DNA from: Podospora comata
Taxonomy: Eukaryota; Ascomycota; Sordariomycetes; Sordariales; Podosporaceae
Length of the DNA: 64,000 nucleotides
Assembly: GCA_017354895.1 (NCBI GenBank)
Contig: CP071495.1
Location: 3,641,001 to 3,705,000 of the forward strand
Reading direction: 5' to 3'
Made by a program: the position numbers and the translations under genes. A model generated the notes under the pieces. That model was not told the origin of the DNA. It saw only the letters and a program-made list of their open reading frames with translations, and ran no database searches. Positions 32,302 through 44,400 of the stretch are shown here, in pieces. Position 1 is the first letter of the stretch. The number at the start of each line of letters is the position of its first letter.

Positions 32302-33940
32302 TTAATAAACATACCTGAACCCATCAGCCCTGACATCCCCCACAGAGGAATCCGACACAGCACCCGCTTCAGCATTCTCTGCCCTCTGCCTTTCAGCCTT
32401 TTCAAGCTTTGTGTTCTCCCACTTGTGGAGATACCGTAACACAATCGCCAACAGACCAACAAGCAAACAAATAGCCGAGTTCGCGCTCCCTCCGGGGGTG
32501 TATTGCGGTGCCGCCGTTTGAGGGTACATGTACGAGCCGTAGATACTAGCCGTATTGCCCACCATGTTGGCGATGGCCACCGCCGCGCCGCGCTTGACCA
32601 TGGGACGGGGGAACGAGTTGGCAATCCATGACAGGATGATTTGATCTGTTTACAGTTCGGTTAATTTCTTCAGCCTTCTGGGAGATCAGGCAGTGCTCAC
32701 AAGCAGAAACGGCCCCCATGGGCATCAGAAACATGGCAAAGAACCTTGCCCCGGTGACTGTCGTTCCAGTAGCAATCGCGTTGCCCACCGCTGATACCAG
32801 CATCAGACCAAAAATGTGGAGGGATCGATCCTTTGTCCGAGCCGACGTCCAGGTAACGCATACCGAAATCAAAAATGTGGCGAACCAGACAGGGGCCGTC
32901 AGCCAAAGCGTTTCGATCTTTCCGTAGCCTAGTGTTCCAACAATGCTGGGGAAGAAATACTGGAATGTCTGCGACAGTAAGCTGAGATGCTGCAGCAGGA
33001 CAAACAGATAGAGCCGGTAGTCTAGTAATGCGAGCTTGGTGCCTTGCCAGACCGTCTTGGCCCTTTGGTCGTCGGACTCGTTGATGTCGGCCAGAAGTCT
33101 CCATGAAGCGTACTCTCGTTCTTGTGGACTCAACCAGCGCGTCGTGCTTGGGTAGTCGGGCAACACCCACATGGCTATCAGAGCAACCGCGATGGTAACA
33201 ACACCCTCCTACTCAGCTGTCAGCCATGTTGGAGACACAGTCCGGCGAACACTTACGATAATAAATAACCACCTCCACCCAGCAATCCCCTGAGCACCCT
33301 CCATCTTTCCCAAAACAGCTGCTCCTATCAGCCCCCCAAACATGTTCGCCAACGCATTCCCTGAGTAAAAGTACGACATCCTCCTCGTCAATTCAGCCCT
33401 CGTATACCAACTGCTCATCAAGAACACGGCCCCCGGGAAAAACGGCGCCTCGACAAAACCCAGCAAAATCCTCACCACCACCAACTGCGCAAAGCTCTTG
33501 GTCGCACCACTGCAGGCAGAGACGGCCCCCCAGAGGCACATAGCCCCCGTCAGGTAAATGCTCGGCCTGACTCTTGTTATGAGGAGGTTCGACGGGAGCT
33601 GGAAGACGAGGTAGGAGACGAAGAAGATGGACGTGGCGAAGTTGAAGTCGGTGCCTGACATGCCGAGGTCTGCCTCCAAGGTTCCCTGCCGGGCTTGGGC
33701 GAGGTTGGCGCGGTCGAGGAAGTTGAGGAGGTACATGAGGATTAGGCAGGGGAGGAGGCGGAGGTCGATTTTGCGGACGAGGGTTCGTTCGAAGGAGGCG
33801 TGCCATTCTGGGGATTGAGAGCGGAAGTGTTGGATGTCTTCGTTGGGTGGCGGTGGTTTCTCGGGGTCGCTGGGGGGTTTGCTTGGGGATTCTGCATGGC
33901 CGACATGATGATGGTTAAGGGGTGATGATTTGGTGTCCAT
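32302..33940 (-). CDS. MFS transporter, anion:cation symporter family (Dal5/allantoate-permease-like)
   Basis: Three exons (33940-33257, 33208-32701, 32645-32302) encode 511 residues. Twelve hydrophobic segments are visible. Family blocks: RKIDLRLLPCLILMYLLNFLDRANLAQA at TM1, FFVSYLVFQLPSNLL at TM2-3, RILLGFVEAPFFPGAVFLMS, YFYSGNALANMFGGLI, WRWLFII at the end of TM6, and SAYQIILSWIANSFPR plus KRGAAVAIANMVGN in the C-terminal half. This group imports allantoate, ureidosuccinate, vitamins or other organic anions with protons at the plasma membrane; substrate here is unknown. The N-terminal 55 residues are hydrophilic and Pro-rich. The gene model is robust, since both intron joins restore conserved motifs. 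Confidence 0.9.
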
Positions 33941-35161
33941 TTTCTAGGTAGTTCCAAAAGTTGGGATAACGGCAACAGTGACAGACATAGGACCAAAGAA
34001 TGTGCGGAGACCACGAGTTCATGAATCCCAGGTTATATCCGGTGACTGGGTGAGGGTTCTTGCCTTGTGTATTTGTACCAGACATGCTCAAGATTGGAAG
34101 GCACGATCTTATGCATGAGACAATCACGCACAGATGACTTTGTTCCCGGATGCCACCGCATATCTGCATATCTGCACCATCTTCCGCTCTTCAGCTCGCC
34201 GTTACTGGTTGTCTCCGTCACCGTCACCTCGTGTGTGATGATGCCAGTGATGCTGATCGCTTCTTCTCCTCACACCTCCTCCCTCTCCCCTCTCCCCCAC
34301 TTGACCAATCGCCGTCCCTTGTCAGCGCCATCCCTTGTCAACGCCATTACCCCAGATTTCCAGGATTCCATTCCGTGGAATTGCTCCACCAAACCGCCCC
34401 CCATTCTGCAGAGCTAGCCAAAAGCTTGGTCATCGCCTTACTCCGCTTCCCCGGATCTGTCGATTGTCGCTCGACATCCATTCCCTGCTTTGGGGCATTC
34501 GAGAAAACTGCCGAAGTCAATTCCCTGCCTCTGGCGAGCACCGCATCGAGTACCACACCACGCACATCACGCACATCACCCGCCGAACAAGCAAGCCTAC
34601 GGCCGGATGCCGGCTCGTCCTCCCCTCCCCCTCGCCCGCTACCCACCACGTAATCTCGGCATATGCTTCCATTGGAACGAATTCCCCCGCCATCGAGAAT
34701 AGCATCCGTGCTTCAAAAACCAAAATGCTGAATGGTGCGGTTAGAGAGTGCCATCAAGTTGCAGTCCCATTTCAACAACCCTTTCCACCTTTGTTCCCCA
34801 ACCACGGCTGATGCCCAGCCCTGAGGCTCCGTGATAAGCTTCTCCAAGGTCTTGGGTGCATCGTGTAGCGCCCCTTTCCAGCAGAGCTTCCCGTGCGCGC
34901 CACACGGCCGTTTGTGCTACCTTCTAGACCCAACAGATTGCGGCACGGTGGTTGGCTACTGGGAAAAGGGACAAGACAAATAGTTCACCAAAAGCCAGCA
35001 TATTGTCACCCAAAGACGTATGTGCGTGCAACCGCACGTTGGGATGGGTATTAGCAGCAACCTCAGTCCCTCGACTCTATGTAGGCCGGATCGCAACTCT
35101 CTGATCTCCGTAGATACACGCATCGAATCCTCTCCACCACCACACGCCCTTTTCACGCCGA
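33941..35161. other. spacer between two MFS permease genes
   Basis: About 1.2 kb, no supported gene. C-rich on the plus strand from about 34250 to 34660, which gives long but domain-free shadow frames. Confidence 0.5.
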
Positions 35162-36866
35162 TCAAGTCCAGTAGCGGAAACGAGGGTGTCTGCTGCCCAG
35201 CTCCTCAGCCTCCTCCTCGGTCAGACCCTCCAGACGGTGATCGCGCTTTCCAGCGGCCCGAACCCTGTTCTCCCGCGCACAGTACAAGACGCCAAACAGG
35301 GCGCAGCATGCCGTGACGATTTGGCCAACGAGGTTGATGGTGTGGCCAGTGTGATACTTGGGACCGTCGTAGTAGATGTAGGTCCAACTGCGCGGCGTGT
35401 TAGTATTTGACAGCGACGAAACCACCTAGGATGACTCACGTTGCGACGATACCACCAATGGTTCCAAGCGTGACAACATAGGCGCTGGTAACAGCCCGAA
35501 CCGAAGGCCCCGCAGAATCTATCCACCAAAGTTAGCTGACGGCTTATGCAGACACCAACGGGTATCCGACTCACTGTTCATCGCCCAACTAAGGAAACCA
35601 GGGCCGCCCGGGAAAGCACCGATGGTGACAAAAAACACGGCCATGTAGCGAACGTTGGTGTTCTCGACCCATCGCAGGATGGCGAAGCCAACCACGGCGA
35701 GGCAGGCAAACGAACCCAGCCAGACACCACGCTGCCCGGACTTGTCGCTGAGCCACGCCACGGCGATGGCAACCACGCAGGCGCACACGTAGGGAGGCAC
35801 AGAGTAAAGCTGCGCTTGGGTGTTGGTCCAGCCGAGGTCGTTGAGGATGGTGGGCAGGAACACCGAGAGACCCTGGACGGTGATGTTGATGAGGAAGAAG
35901 GCCAGGGCGCAGGTGTAGTTGTGGATGCAGAAAACAGCAGCCTTGACATCGGCCCAGGTGACCTTCCTGGAGGGATCAGACCTGTGCTCACGCAACAAAC
36001 GCTCAGCGGCGATCTTTCGCTCGCGTTCGTTGAGGAAGTAGGCGGTCGACGGATCAGTAGGCATCCAAATGGGCGCCAAAAGACCAATGATGACGGTGAT
36101 GAGACCCTCAAAGAAGAAGATGTTGCGCCACGTGTGGATCTCGGCGCCCGCGACTCCCCACGAGGGGATCTGGGACAAGGCGGCGGCCAGGAGACCACCA
36201 AAAGCACCGGCGATGGAAGCAGCCGAGACGTAAATACCGATGCGGAACAGGAGCTCGTTGCGCTTGTAGAAGCAGCTCAGGAAGAAGGCCATACCAGGCA
36301 TGGCACCACCCTCAAAGACACCCAGGAACGAACGGGCGACCATGAGGCCAGCGAAATTCTTGACGAAGGCGGTGCACAACGAGACGAGGCCGAAGCCGCA
36401 GACGAGAAGTGGGAGGTAGAAACGCGCTCCGATGGCCTTGAGGAGGATGTTGCTGGGCACCTCGACGAGCAGGTAGATGATGTAGAAGATGGAGAGGGCC
36501 CAGTTGAACTTGACGCCTTCCACCATGTCGAGGTCCCTGGACAATCCTTGGATACGCGCATTGCCGATGTTAATGCGGTCGAGGAAGCACAGCATGTAGA
36601 GGAGCGTCACCAGAGGCACCGTGTGCCAGTCGATCTTGCGGCGGACGATGGCCTCCTCCTCCTCAGTGTAGTCGAACTCGAGCTCCTCGGAAGAGGTGCC
36701 ATCCTTGGAGGTTGCCGTGCGCTCCTGCAACGACTGCTGGGCTGCGAGGACGTGTTAGTTTTCTCATCATTTGGGTCGCTGAGCTCTCTTGGTGAGCGGC
36801 TCTCAGCGCGATTCTGAGAGCAAACAAACCGGGCAACTCACCGACTTCCTTTTCCACGTCGGCCAT
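35162..36866 (-). CDS. MFS transporter, anion:cation symporter family (nicotinate/Tna1-like)
   Basis: Four exons (36866-36842, 36741-35575, 35518-35440, 35387-35162) encode 498 residues. The start exon holds only eight codons (MADVEKEV) before a 100-nt intron; the ATG lies behind a long A-rich leader on the minus strand. Family motifs: RRKIDWHTVPLVTLLYMLCF, LDRINIGNAR, FYIIYLLVEVPSNILLK, RSFLGVFEGGAMPGMAFFLS, HTWRNIFFFEGLITVIIGL, and AMNNSAGPSVRAVTSAYVV recreated across the second intron. These point to the same symporter family as the neighbouring permease, closer to the Tna1/high-affinity vitamin type. It should sit in the plasma membrane; substrate unknown. The two permeases differ widely in sequence, so they are not a recent tandem duplication. 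Confidence 0.9.
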
Positions 36867-39072
36867 GGTGATGGGTTTTTTTTTGTTTTTTTTTTTGACC
36901 GACTGCAACGGGGCACGTTTGACACCAGGAAGAATGTTACCAAGGACCGGAGTAAACAGTGCGGGTTGGCGGGTTGGTGGGTTGGTGGTCGAGGTAGTCG
37001 ATGAACGGGGAGAACATAACAACAGACAAACCCTTCACACTACCGACGAGGGGGGGCAGGCTGCAGGTGGAGGGTACTTATAAGGGTATCCGTTTGCCTC
37101 AGGCCGTGGGCCAGCTGGTTGGGAACGTCGCAGCGCCGTGTGTCTGGGGGTGGATTCGTGTGTGATCCAGACCAGGGACGCCAGCAGCAAGCACGTAGTA
37201 GACGTAGTACTCGACTATTACCCTCACTAAAGGTTTGCTATGTACATCCATGATGCTGGCATCGGCTGAGTATAACCGGTTCGGGTACGGTCTTGGTAGT
37301 GAAGCTGTTAACGACAGCTTACCAGGGTACCCCAGAGGGACGATGGAGTTGTCTGTTTAGCTAGCGCAGACTGGGGAAGAGAAACTTCACATGATCCTAG
37401 CTGATGGGCTAGAGGGGGGAGGGGGGGAAGGCTAAAACGGTACCGATGCCGCCTTGGTGCAGATTGGCAGCAACGACAAGACCATCTGCATTTTTCTTGG
37501 TTTCGGCAGATAGATATGGGACCGCCTTTTTTACAATGAATCTGGGGAGGGTGGACCAGAAGCATCAGGGCATCAGGGGGCATCAGGGCCAAGCTGGGGG
37601 GGTGCCACGGGGCGCCAAGATATGCCGAGACCTTAGTCAATCGGAGCAAGAACGCGGGGGAGGCACAGCGGACGAGCCGCGACTGGATGGGGCATGGAGA
37701 TGCTTGCTTGCAATGCTTGTGGTTTGCGGAAACGGTTCGCCGTTGAACCAGTTCGGTCGAGCAGCCACCCGCTTCTTGGTCCAGATCATTCTGACGAGCA
37801 TCTTGGATCTGGGACGCAGGCCAAGCACGCCGATGTCGACGAGAAGCTTGAAAATAACAAGACAGACCACAAACAACGCCTTGTCCCTCGGTCTTCCTCA
37901 GCGGCAATTGATATTTGGACTCTTTCAAGGTGGCGATCAGCAGCTTGCTACGGAGTGCTCACGCGGGGTTGGGGCATGATGGATTGGGATTGGCGAGCTG
38001 CCATCCATTGCGGGACCACCAACCACATCCCCATCAGCGAGGAAGAAAGCGGTTCCCTGTTCCGGTCCCTATGACTGTAACAAATCCGCTAGTGTTAAGC
38101 CCTGTTGAACGACGCTAGACTAAACGAAACGGGAAACGTTTTTGTTTCTTTACCAATTCCTGCCTGGTAATTGGAAGGATTCGCGGGCTTCACCTGATAT
38201 GGATAAGAAATGCCATGTGTCATTGTCAGGTCAGTCAGGTTCGGGGGTTTTTTTTTGGGGAGTCGAACAATTTCTTGTTGGTTGGAGAAAAATGGACATG
38301 GCAACAACAGAACACAATCGGCGACTTTTTTTTTTTCTTTCTTTCGGGCCTTTTGGGGAACTGGTTACACACTATCTCCAACGACATATGCAACTCTTAT
38401 TCTGCCGTCAACACTTTCACTTAAAAATGATTGTGTGTTGGGTGTGAGATAAACCAATCACCCAGGGGAAGGGGACCTTTGGTACACCCAGGGGGATTCG
38501 GGATTGGGGGAGAGGGGAGGGGGGAAAGCAAAAGGAGTGGTCACTTGATAGGGTTACAATCAGCCTGTTGGGGGAAGCGAATACTTTTGCCATATTGGCT
38601 GACACTTTTCCACTTTCCCCTCACCTCACACAACATACTTCAACTTACCGCTTCCCCATTCCGTTCCTCCCGTGATGGTTGCAGTAACATCCTTGTTCTG
38701 CACTATCAAACCACGCGATTGTGCACCATTGCGGATGACAGCGAAGAGCTTTTACCACGGATATTCCCAATGCAGCGGGTGTAATTGAGCAGTGGGTGAA
38801 GATGAGGTGTAAAAAGATAGGTATTGGTGTAATTGGGGGGGATTTTTTTTGGAGTTTGTCCATCTGGATGTCCATCTGGATCTCTTTCTTGAAGTGATCC
38901 AAAATGGCAAGGTGACATTGCATTCTTTCTTCCCCCGACAACCGATACTTTACTTCCGCGCCAGTGATGAGCAGAGTTACTGACGAATAGCATGCGCGCT
39001 AGTAGAGAAAGGTAAGGGTATGGTAAGGTATGTACTCCTACCGTGAACAGGGGGATGGCGTGGCGGGCGTGG

Positions 39073-39111
39073 CACACCCACACGCACACAGACACACACA
39101 CACACACACAC
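39073..39111. repeat. CA-dinucleotide microsatellite
   Basis: A run of CA repeats interrupted by a few other bases, ending at CGGG. Confidence 0.85.
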
Positions 39112-39387
39112 GGGAGGAGGGGGGATCTTGGCCGCCCAACCCTTTCCAAGCTTTGGACTGGGCAACCGTGCACATACGGCTTCGGCAACGGGTGACGGTA
39201 CATGAGGTGGCCCGATGGGTTTGTGTCTGACAGGTTGGTTGATACCTTCGTCATCGTGGGCGAGATGTCATCTACCGTACCGTCGTCGTGGGTACCTTTA
39301 CCAGGATCAACCGATTCTCCAACTTCTTGCCCTTGATGCCTCCACTTTCTTCCACTTGATCATTCACAGAGAGGGGGATCTAGGGAA

Positions 39388-39418
39388 GGTGAGGTGAGGT
39401 GAGGTGAGGTGAGGTGAG
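39388..39418. repeat. GGTGA pentanucleotide repeat, six units
   Basis: Six perfect head-to-tail GGTGA copies at 39388-39417, directly followed by GATGG. Confidence 0.85.
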
Positions 39419-41350
39419 ATGGTAGCATTGCCAATGTGCCGGGACTGCTGGCTGGCTGGCTGGATGACGGGTTCCAGAACGTGGAGAAGATTGGGTAGGT
39501 GGATTGAGCCAGCTCCAACACTACCAACGTGCCTGCTTATATTGTGGATAAATTACCCGAGTGAGCGGGTTGGTTGGTTTTTGTTGGTTGGGGGAGCGGT
39601 AGTGCATATATACTCGGTGATAGGGGGGTCAAAATGGGTATAAAAATCGCGGTTGACCGTCTCGGGCTTGGGGGTCAAGGGTTCGGGATTCGGGACGTGT
39701 GTTCTCGCTGGATTTTGTGTTACAACCAGGACGCTTTGTGTTGCACGAGCTTTTGAGACAGATGGCAATCAAGATTCCAAGATGCAATGCTAATCGGAGT
39801 ATGGGGGCAATAAGTTTTCACATGAGTCGGGGAGTGCCCCTGAATGGTATGTGGTCACTGAGGTGGGATAACATCTGATTTGACTATATGGTGCATGCAA
39901 ATGGTGTTGTTGGTCTGACATCCTGCTTTTTGTTGGGCACTCTGGTATCGCCATGATGACTGTTGGTCTGACTGCATTATGAACCCCCTGATGGGGGATT
40001 TTTGGATGAGGGTTGAAAAGTCTAATCAGCCCGGATTTGGGAGTATGTCCGTAGATGGATGCACTTACATGATGGACACAAATTGATGTTGATATGAATC
40101 CAAACCTAATCGGCAGATGCAAGAGGTGGGCAAAAAAGTGGGCGGTGACTATGAATTCATTGCCACGGTATATTAGACTTTGTAACGGTCTTTTAGCCAT
40201 AGCTGCGGTCCGAACCTTATACTCTAAAGTCATGTTTTGATAGAGTATGACTCCTCACACCCTTTCAGTTTCATCTAGAGCCCTCTCCACCAAAAGACCG
40301 CATGCAATCATAGCTTTGGGTGGATAATAGCAAGAAAGGTCATTGTTTATTCATCTGTTCTGATGTTAATGATTATGACAAATACCCTAGGTTATGCTTT
40401 GAGCCACAATAAGGTTCTATGTCTCTTCGAAGTGGCTGGCATAATGACTTGGCCTTGACTTTTACTCTATCTAATCACAGTCTTTCCTACCTGATTCTAC
40501 CATACATCCCCATCAGGTCACTTTGAATGATTATGTCGTTGTGAATAGGAGATGACTGGCAGTACACATGATCTGAACTGAAAGGGGATTAAGAGTCTAG
40601 TTTCATATCGAAGACTAGTTCTGCACACGACGGAATCTTGTCAGTGGATCGAAGCTGGTTTATATAAATCCTGCTGGGTTGAAAAATCGTGTTTATATTC
40701 GATATGCGTGCTTCTTTACTCGAGACATGTTTCTTCCTATCAGTAACAACAATAGATATTGCTTTTACTGTGGCAGCATCATCAACTTCCCGGTTGTTAC
40801 CCAGCCTCGGTGACTGGCCAACGTGAATGAATACAGCCAAAGCACGTTCATTACATAGACACATGTCTGTCAAGAGGTAAATATATCATAAGCACCAGAG
40901 TATGTTACAGGTATAGAAAAGAGCTAACCGTCAAATCCGTTAACCACCAGGACGCCTGGCTTTATGTGTTTATTTCCTCAAAGTCACCCCCTGAAGTGAC
41001 TTCGCATACTCAAGGGGGTGGGAAAGACGCCATCAAGGTGCCTGACCTTCTCGGCAATCTTTATTGTACGCCGGACCAAAGGAGACTATCAGACGACACT
41101 TGTAGCGAACTTCCTGTCATTTCCTTCTTATCGAATCCTCTATCTGACGTCCCCGTCGTCTCCCACCGGAGCAACTCCCCAAGACCTTATCGGTAGAGTC
41201 CTACTGCAAGCGACCTAAACAAAAACAATAGCAGAGCCCCACAGGAGCTCACTTTCTGGCCTGCAGAAAAAGACCTGACATTCGGCTCTTCTCTTCAGAC
41301 GAATTCTCTCTTCGTCAGCCGATTTTCATCTCACCACTTCTCTGACCAGC

Positions 41351-41368
41351 ATGACCCGGAACTTCTGA
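41351..41368 (+). other. upstream ORF in the leader of the coiled-coil gene
   Basis: ATG at 41351 opens a five-codon frame (MTRNF) ending in TGA, 51 nt before the main ATG at 41420. If the leader is transcribed, this could damp translation. That depends on a transcription start upstream of 41351, which is plausible because the CT-rich leader-like sequence begins near 41270. Confidence 0.35.
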
Positions 41369-41419
41369 CAAACTTCATCTCACCATCGTCTGATTTTCTT
41401 CTCGCGATCCGTTACCAAG

Positions 41420-44400
41420 ATGGAGTCACATGTATCTCAAGGGCCCATCATGAGCATCCGTCGTGACACAGGTCGTCCGACTTGTTTCCGCCTTGTTGGT
41501 GGCCCCAAGGAGTCCTGGCTGAAGTTTGACTGCTTCGATTCTGTAAGTATAACTGCTCTCTCCTCTCTCAAACCTTTCCTCCCCCACTCACCAAACCCCT
41601 TCACCAAGAGCCCGCAACTAACACATTCCTCCTCTCCAAAAGTCGGAATGGGAGCTCACCTGTCCCGGCGTCAAGGCCTGGATCAGCACCCTTCAGGCCA
41701 AGCGTGACGTGCCGTTCCTCCCTTTCGACCTCCCGGAGTTCCCTTTCTTCGTCTTCGGCCCGACCAAGACCATCCAGCAAATCAGCAACATCGGCCCTGG
41801 TGCCATTGAACGTAAGTTGGATCACGCCTCCCTTCCTCTCAGACCAAACCCCTGACTGACCTCCTGCGACAGATGAATACAAGGTTCTCGCCCAGCAATG
41901 CAGATCCTCCGACCCTATCGAGAAACTCGCTGCCTCCAACCGCCTCCAGGACCTGGGAATTATCATCAACTGGTTACTTGTCTTCTTGGTCCGCCCTTGC
42001 GCTTCCCCGCCCCCTGATATCAGGTCGTTCTTTGACCACAAGCTTGAAACCGGCGACCCAGTCGCGGACAGCGAAGCCAGCAAAGTCATCCAGGCGATGG
42101 AGCGCAGTCCGCAAATGAACATCCAGTCATTGGAAAGGTTCATCTGCTCGGCTCACCCCTTGCACGTCGCCTTCAAGGTCCTTGCCGCGGTCATTATCAG
42201 GTGCCATCAAGTTCGGCCCCTGCCTCATCGGGTTCAGCCTGGCACGGCGCAGTTCCTCGAGCATCTCGCTGAGATTGCGACCTCGCCATTTCCAACAATC
42301 ATGGAGGAGTCGCTCCCCATGGGCAGGCATCCATACACCCAGGTGTTCATCCCCCATGCGGCGGGTGTGAGGAGTAATCACCCTGGTCTACACCCAGCCG
42401 GCATCATGATTGCACTCAACCTCTATCAATTCAGCAGGCTCAAGGAGTTGGGCACAACAAACGGTGTGCGGGGGTGGAGGCACCCTGTGTATGAGCCTCG
42501 ACTCACCAAGCTTCGGAATGATCTTATCCGGTACTTTTTGACCTCGGGGAGAAAGGTGCTGTTTGACGAGCTAGTGAGGGTTCAGTGGAGGGTTGACAAG
42601 TGGTTTGACCACATCGACAGTCCGAAGCGTCCTATGCCGGGCAGTGACGCCAGGACGATGGACACCTATCGGCTGCTGTGTTCGGGGAAGAGTCACCAGG
42701 ACCCAGCTAAACGGTTGGAGTTGCTGTTGGCGAATGTCCCTGCTGAACCATCGCCGGTGCCAGCTGAGGTTGAAGAGGAGGAGTCAAGCCCCAGCAGGAC
42801 TGAAGATGAAGCCTCGTCCTCTGATGAGATGCCAGACCTTAACGAGACCCAGCGGACAGCCCCTTCCTCCCAAAAAGAGCCACGCCCCACCACCGTTGAA
42901 GACGAGCCATCCTGCTCCCATGAAGAATATGGCGAGGACGACGAGGACGCCTACGAGGACGAGCTGGTCCTTGATATAACATTCGGCATGCCGATCTCAG
43001 ACGCCCACCAGGACTTCCTCCCCCCTCGGGTGTCAAACATGATCACATGCATGAAGGCGGCAAAGAGCCTGCTCAAGGGCAAAGAAGTCATGAAAAGCAT
43101 GAAACGGGAGACTCTCGAGGCTCACCGCGACGAGCTGCAAGCCCAGGCGTGCAAGTTGGCGCTTGTGGAGGGCTCGCCGGTCTACGAAACGCTGGCCAGC
43201 GTCCCGTCGGCAGGCGGCTCGTCCCGCGAGCAGGTGCCGGCTAGGCTAGCCGAGCTCGGCATGCTGGAGCTCAGCCTGCTGCCGCCCGAGATTGCAAGGC
43301 TGTCCGCCGAGCAGAAGGTAGAGCACTTTAAGAGTCTCTGCTACCGACAGGAATTGGAATTGGCCGATATTGTCAAGAAGAAGAAGGCTGGCCTCGAGGC
43401 AAGACCTCTTCCCCAACCGCCCCAGCCCTCCACGTCCCGCCAGGCACAGTTGATGCCGCTGCCTCCGTTGCCCTCCCACCTCCCAGATGCCACCAATGCC
43501 GAGATCCTCCGGGCTGTTGGAGAACAGCTGAAGGTTGAGTGGAGAGAAGCCAACAATGAGCTTCTCAGGATACGAATGGCCGAGCTGGAGCCGGGGCGTT
43601 CAAGACTGGAAGACGAAGAACTCGAGCGGGCAAGACAAAAGGCCAAAACGATCGAGGCTGAATTAGACGCAGCCCAGCAGCAAGAGAGGAAGAGGCAAAG
43701 AAAGAACTTGGCCAAGAAAGAGAGACGTCAGGCAAGAAAGCAACTGGAAAAGCAGGCTCTTCAAGTTGAGTCACAGCCAGCTGAGACGCAAAAGCCTGAG
43801 GAGGGGGAACCATCATCGTCCCAACTTGCATCGACATCGTCGCACTTGCAAGCGGAAGAGGAAAATTTGTCAGAGGCCGTAACAATCCTGGCGCTGTCCG
43901 AGCCTAAGCAGCAGGCGGTGGCCACACCGTCTGAGCTTGTCCAAGCTCAAGAAGTCTCGCTTCCAGAGTCAGAATCGAAGGAAGATGGGGAGGGGGCGGC
44001 AGGGCCCCCTAAAAGAAACCATACCGGATGGGACCGTCGAAGGTTGAAAAAGAGGGAGAGAAAGGAGAGAGAGGCCGAGGAGAAACGACGGAGGGAGGAA
44101 GAGAAAGCCCGGCAACGCGAGGCGGCCAAGGCGAAAGCCGAAGCCAAAATGGCCAAGCGACTTGCCGAGGATAAGAAACGCTGGGACGAAGAAAAAAGAC
44201 AGAGGGAAGAGGAGGAACGTCTCCGGATTGAGAGGGAGGCAGAGCAGTTGGCGCGAGCGACGGAAGAGTCGCTGCGTCAAGCCAAAGAGGACGAGACCCT
44301 TCGCAAGGCAGCAGAGGTTCGGAAGGTGAAGGAGCTGGCAAAGGCCCAGTCCGCGGTCAAACCCAAGACCCGGCGTGCCGATGTCAAGTCTCTGGAAACC

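Larger units (their letters stand above)
36867..41419. other. 4.5-kb gene-poor region with simple repeats
   Basis: The largest stretch with no convincing protein gene. Long frames such as 37308-37928 (minus) have no domain, odd composition and often no ATG. It contains an A/T homopolymer block in the permease leader (36877-36897), CA and GGTGA microsatellites (separate entries), several G or T runs (38239-38260, 38325-38345), and a twice-repeated TCCATCTGGATG at about 38858-38881. The last 300 bp are the CT-rich leader of the next gene, with a small upstream ORF. A non-coding RNA cannot be excluded. Confidence 0.5.

Noticed and set aside
35546-36817. 423-codon open frame on the plus strand
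   Set aside because: It is antisense to the second MFS permease; charged low-complexity translation, no domain, and the permease frame is clearly the real one.
37308-37928. 206-codon minus-strand frame in the gene-poor region
   Set aside because: No domain, Cys/His/Pro/Arg-rich composition as in random GC-rich sequence, no credible splice or leader context.
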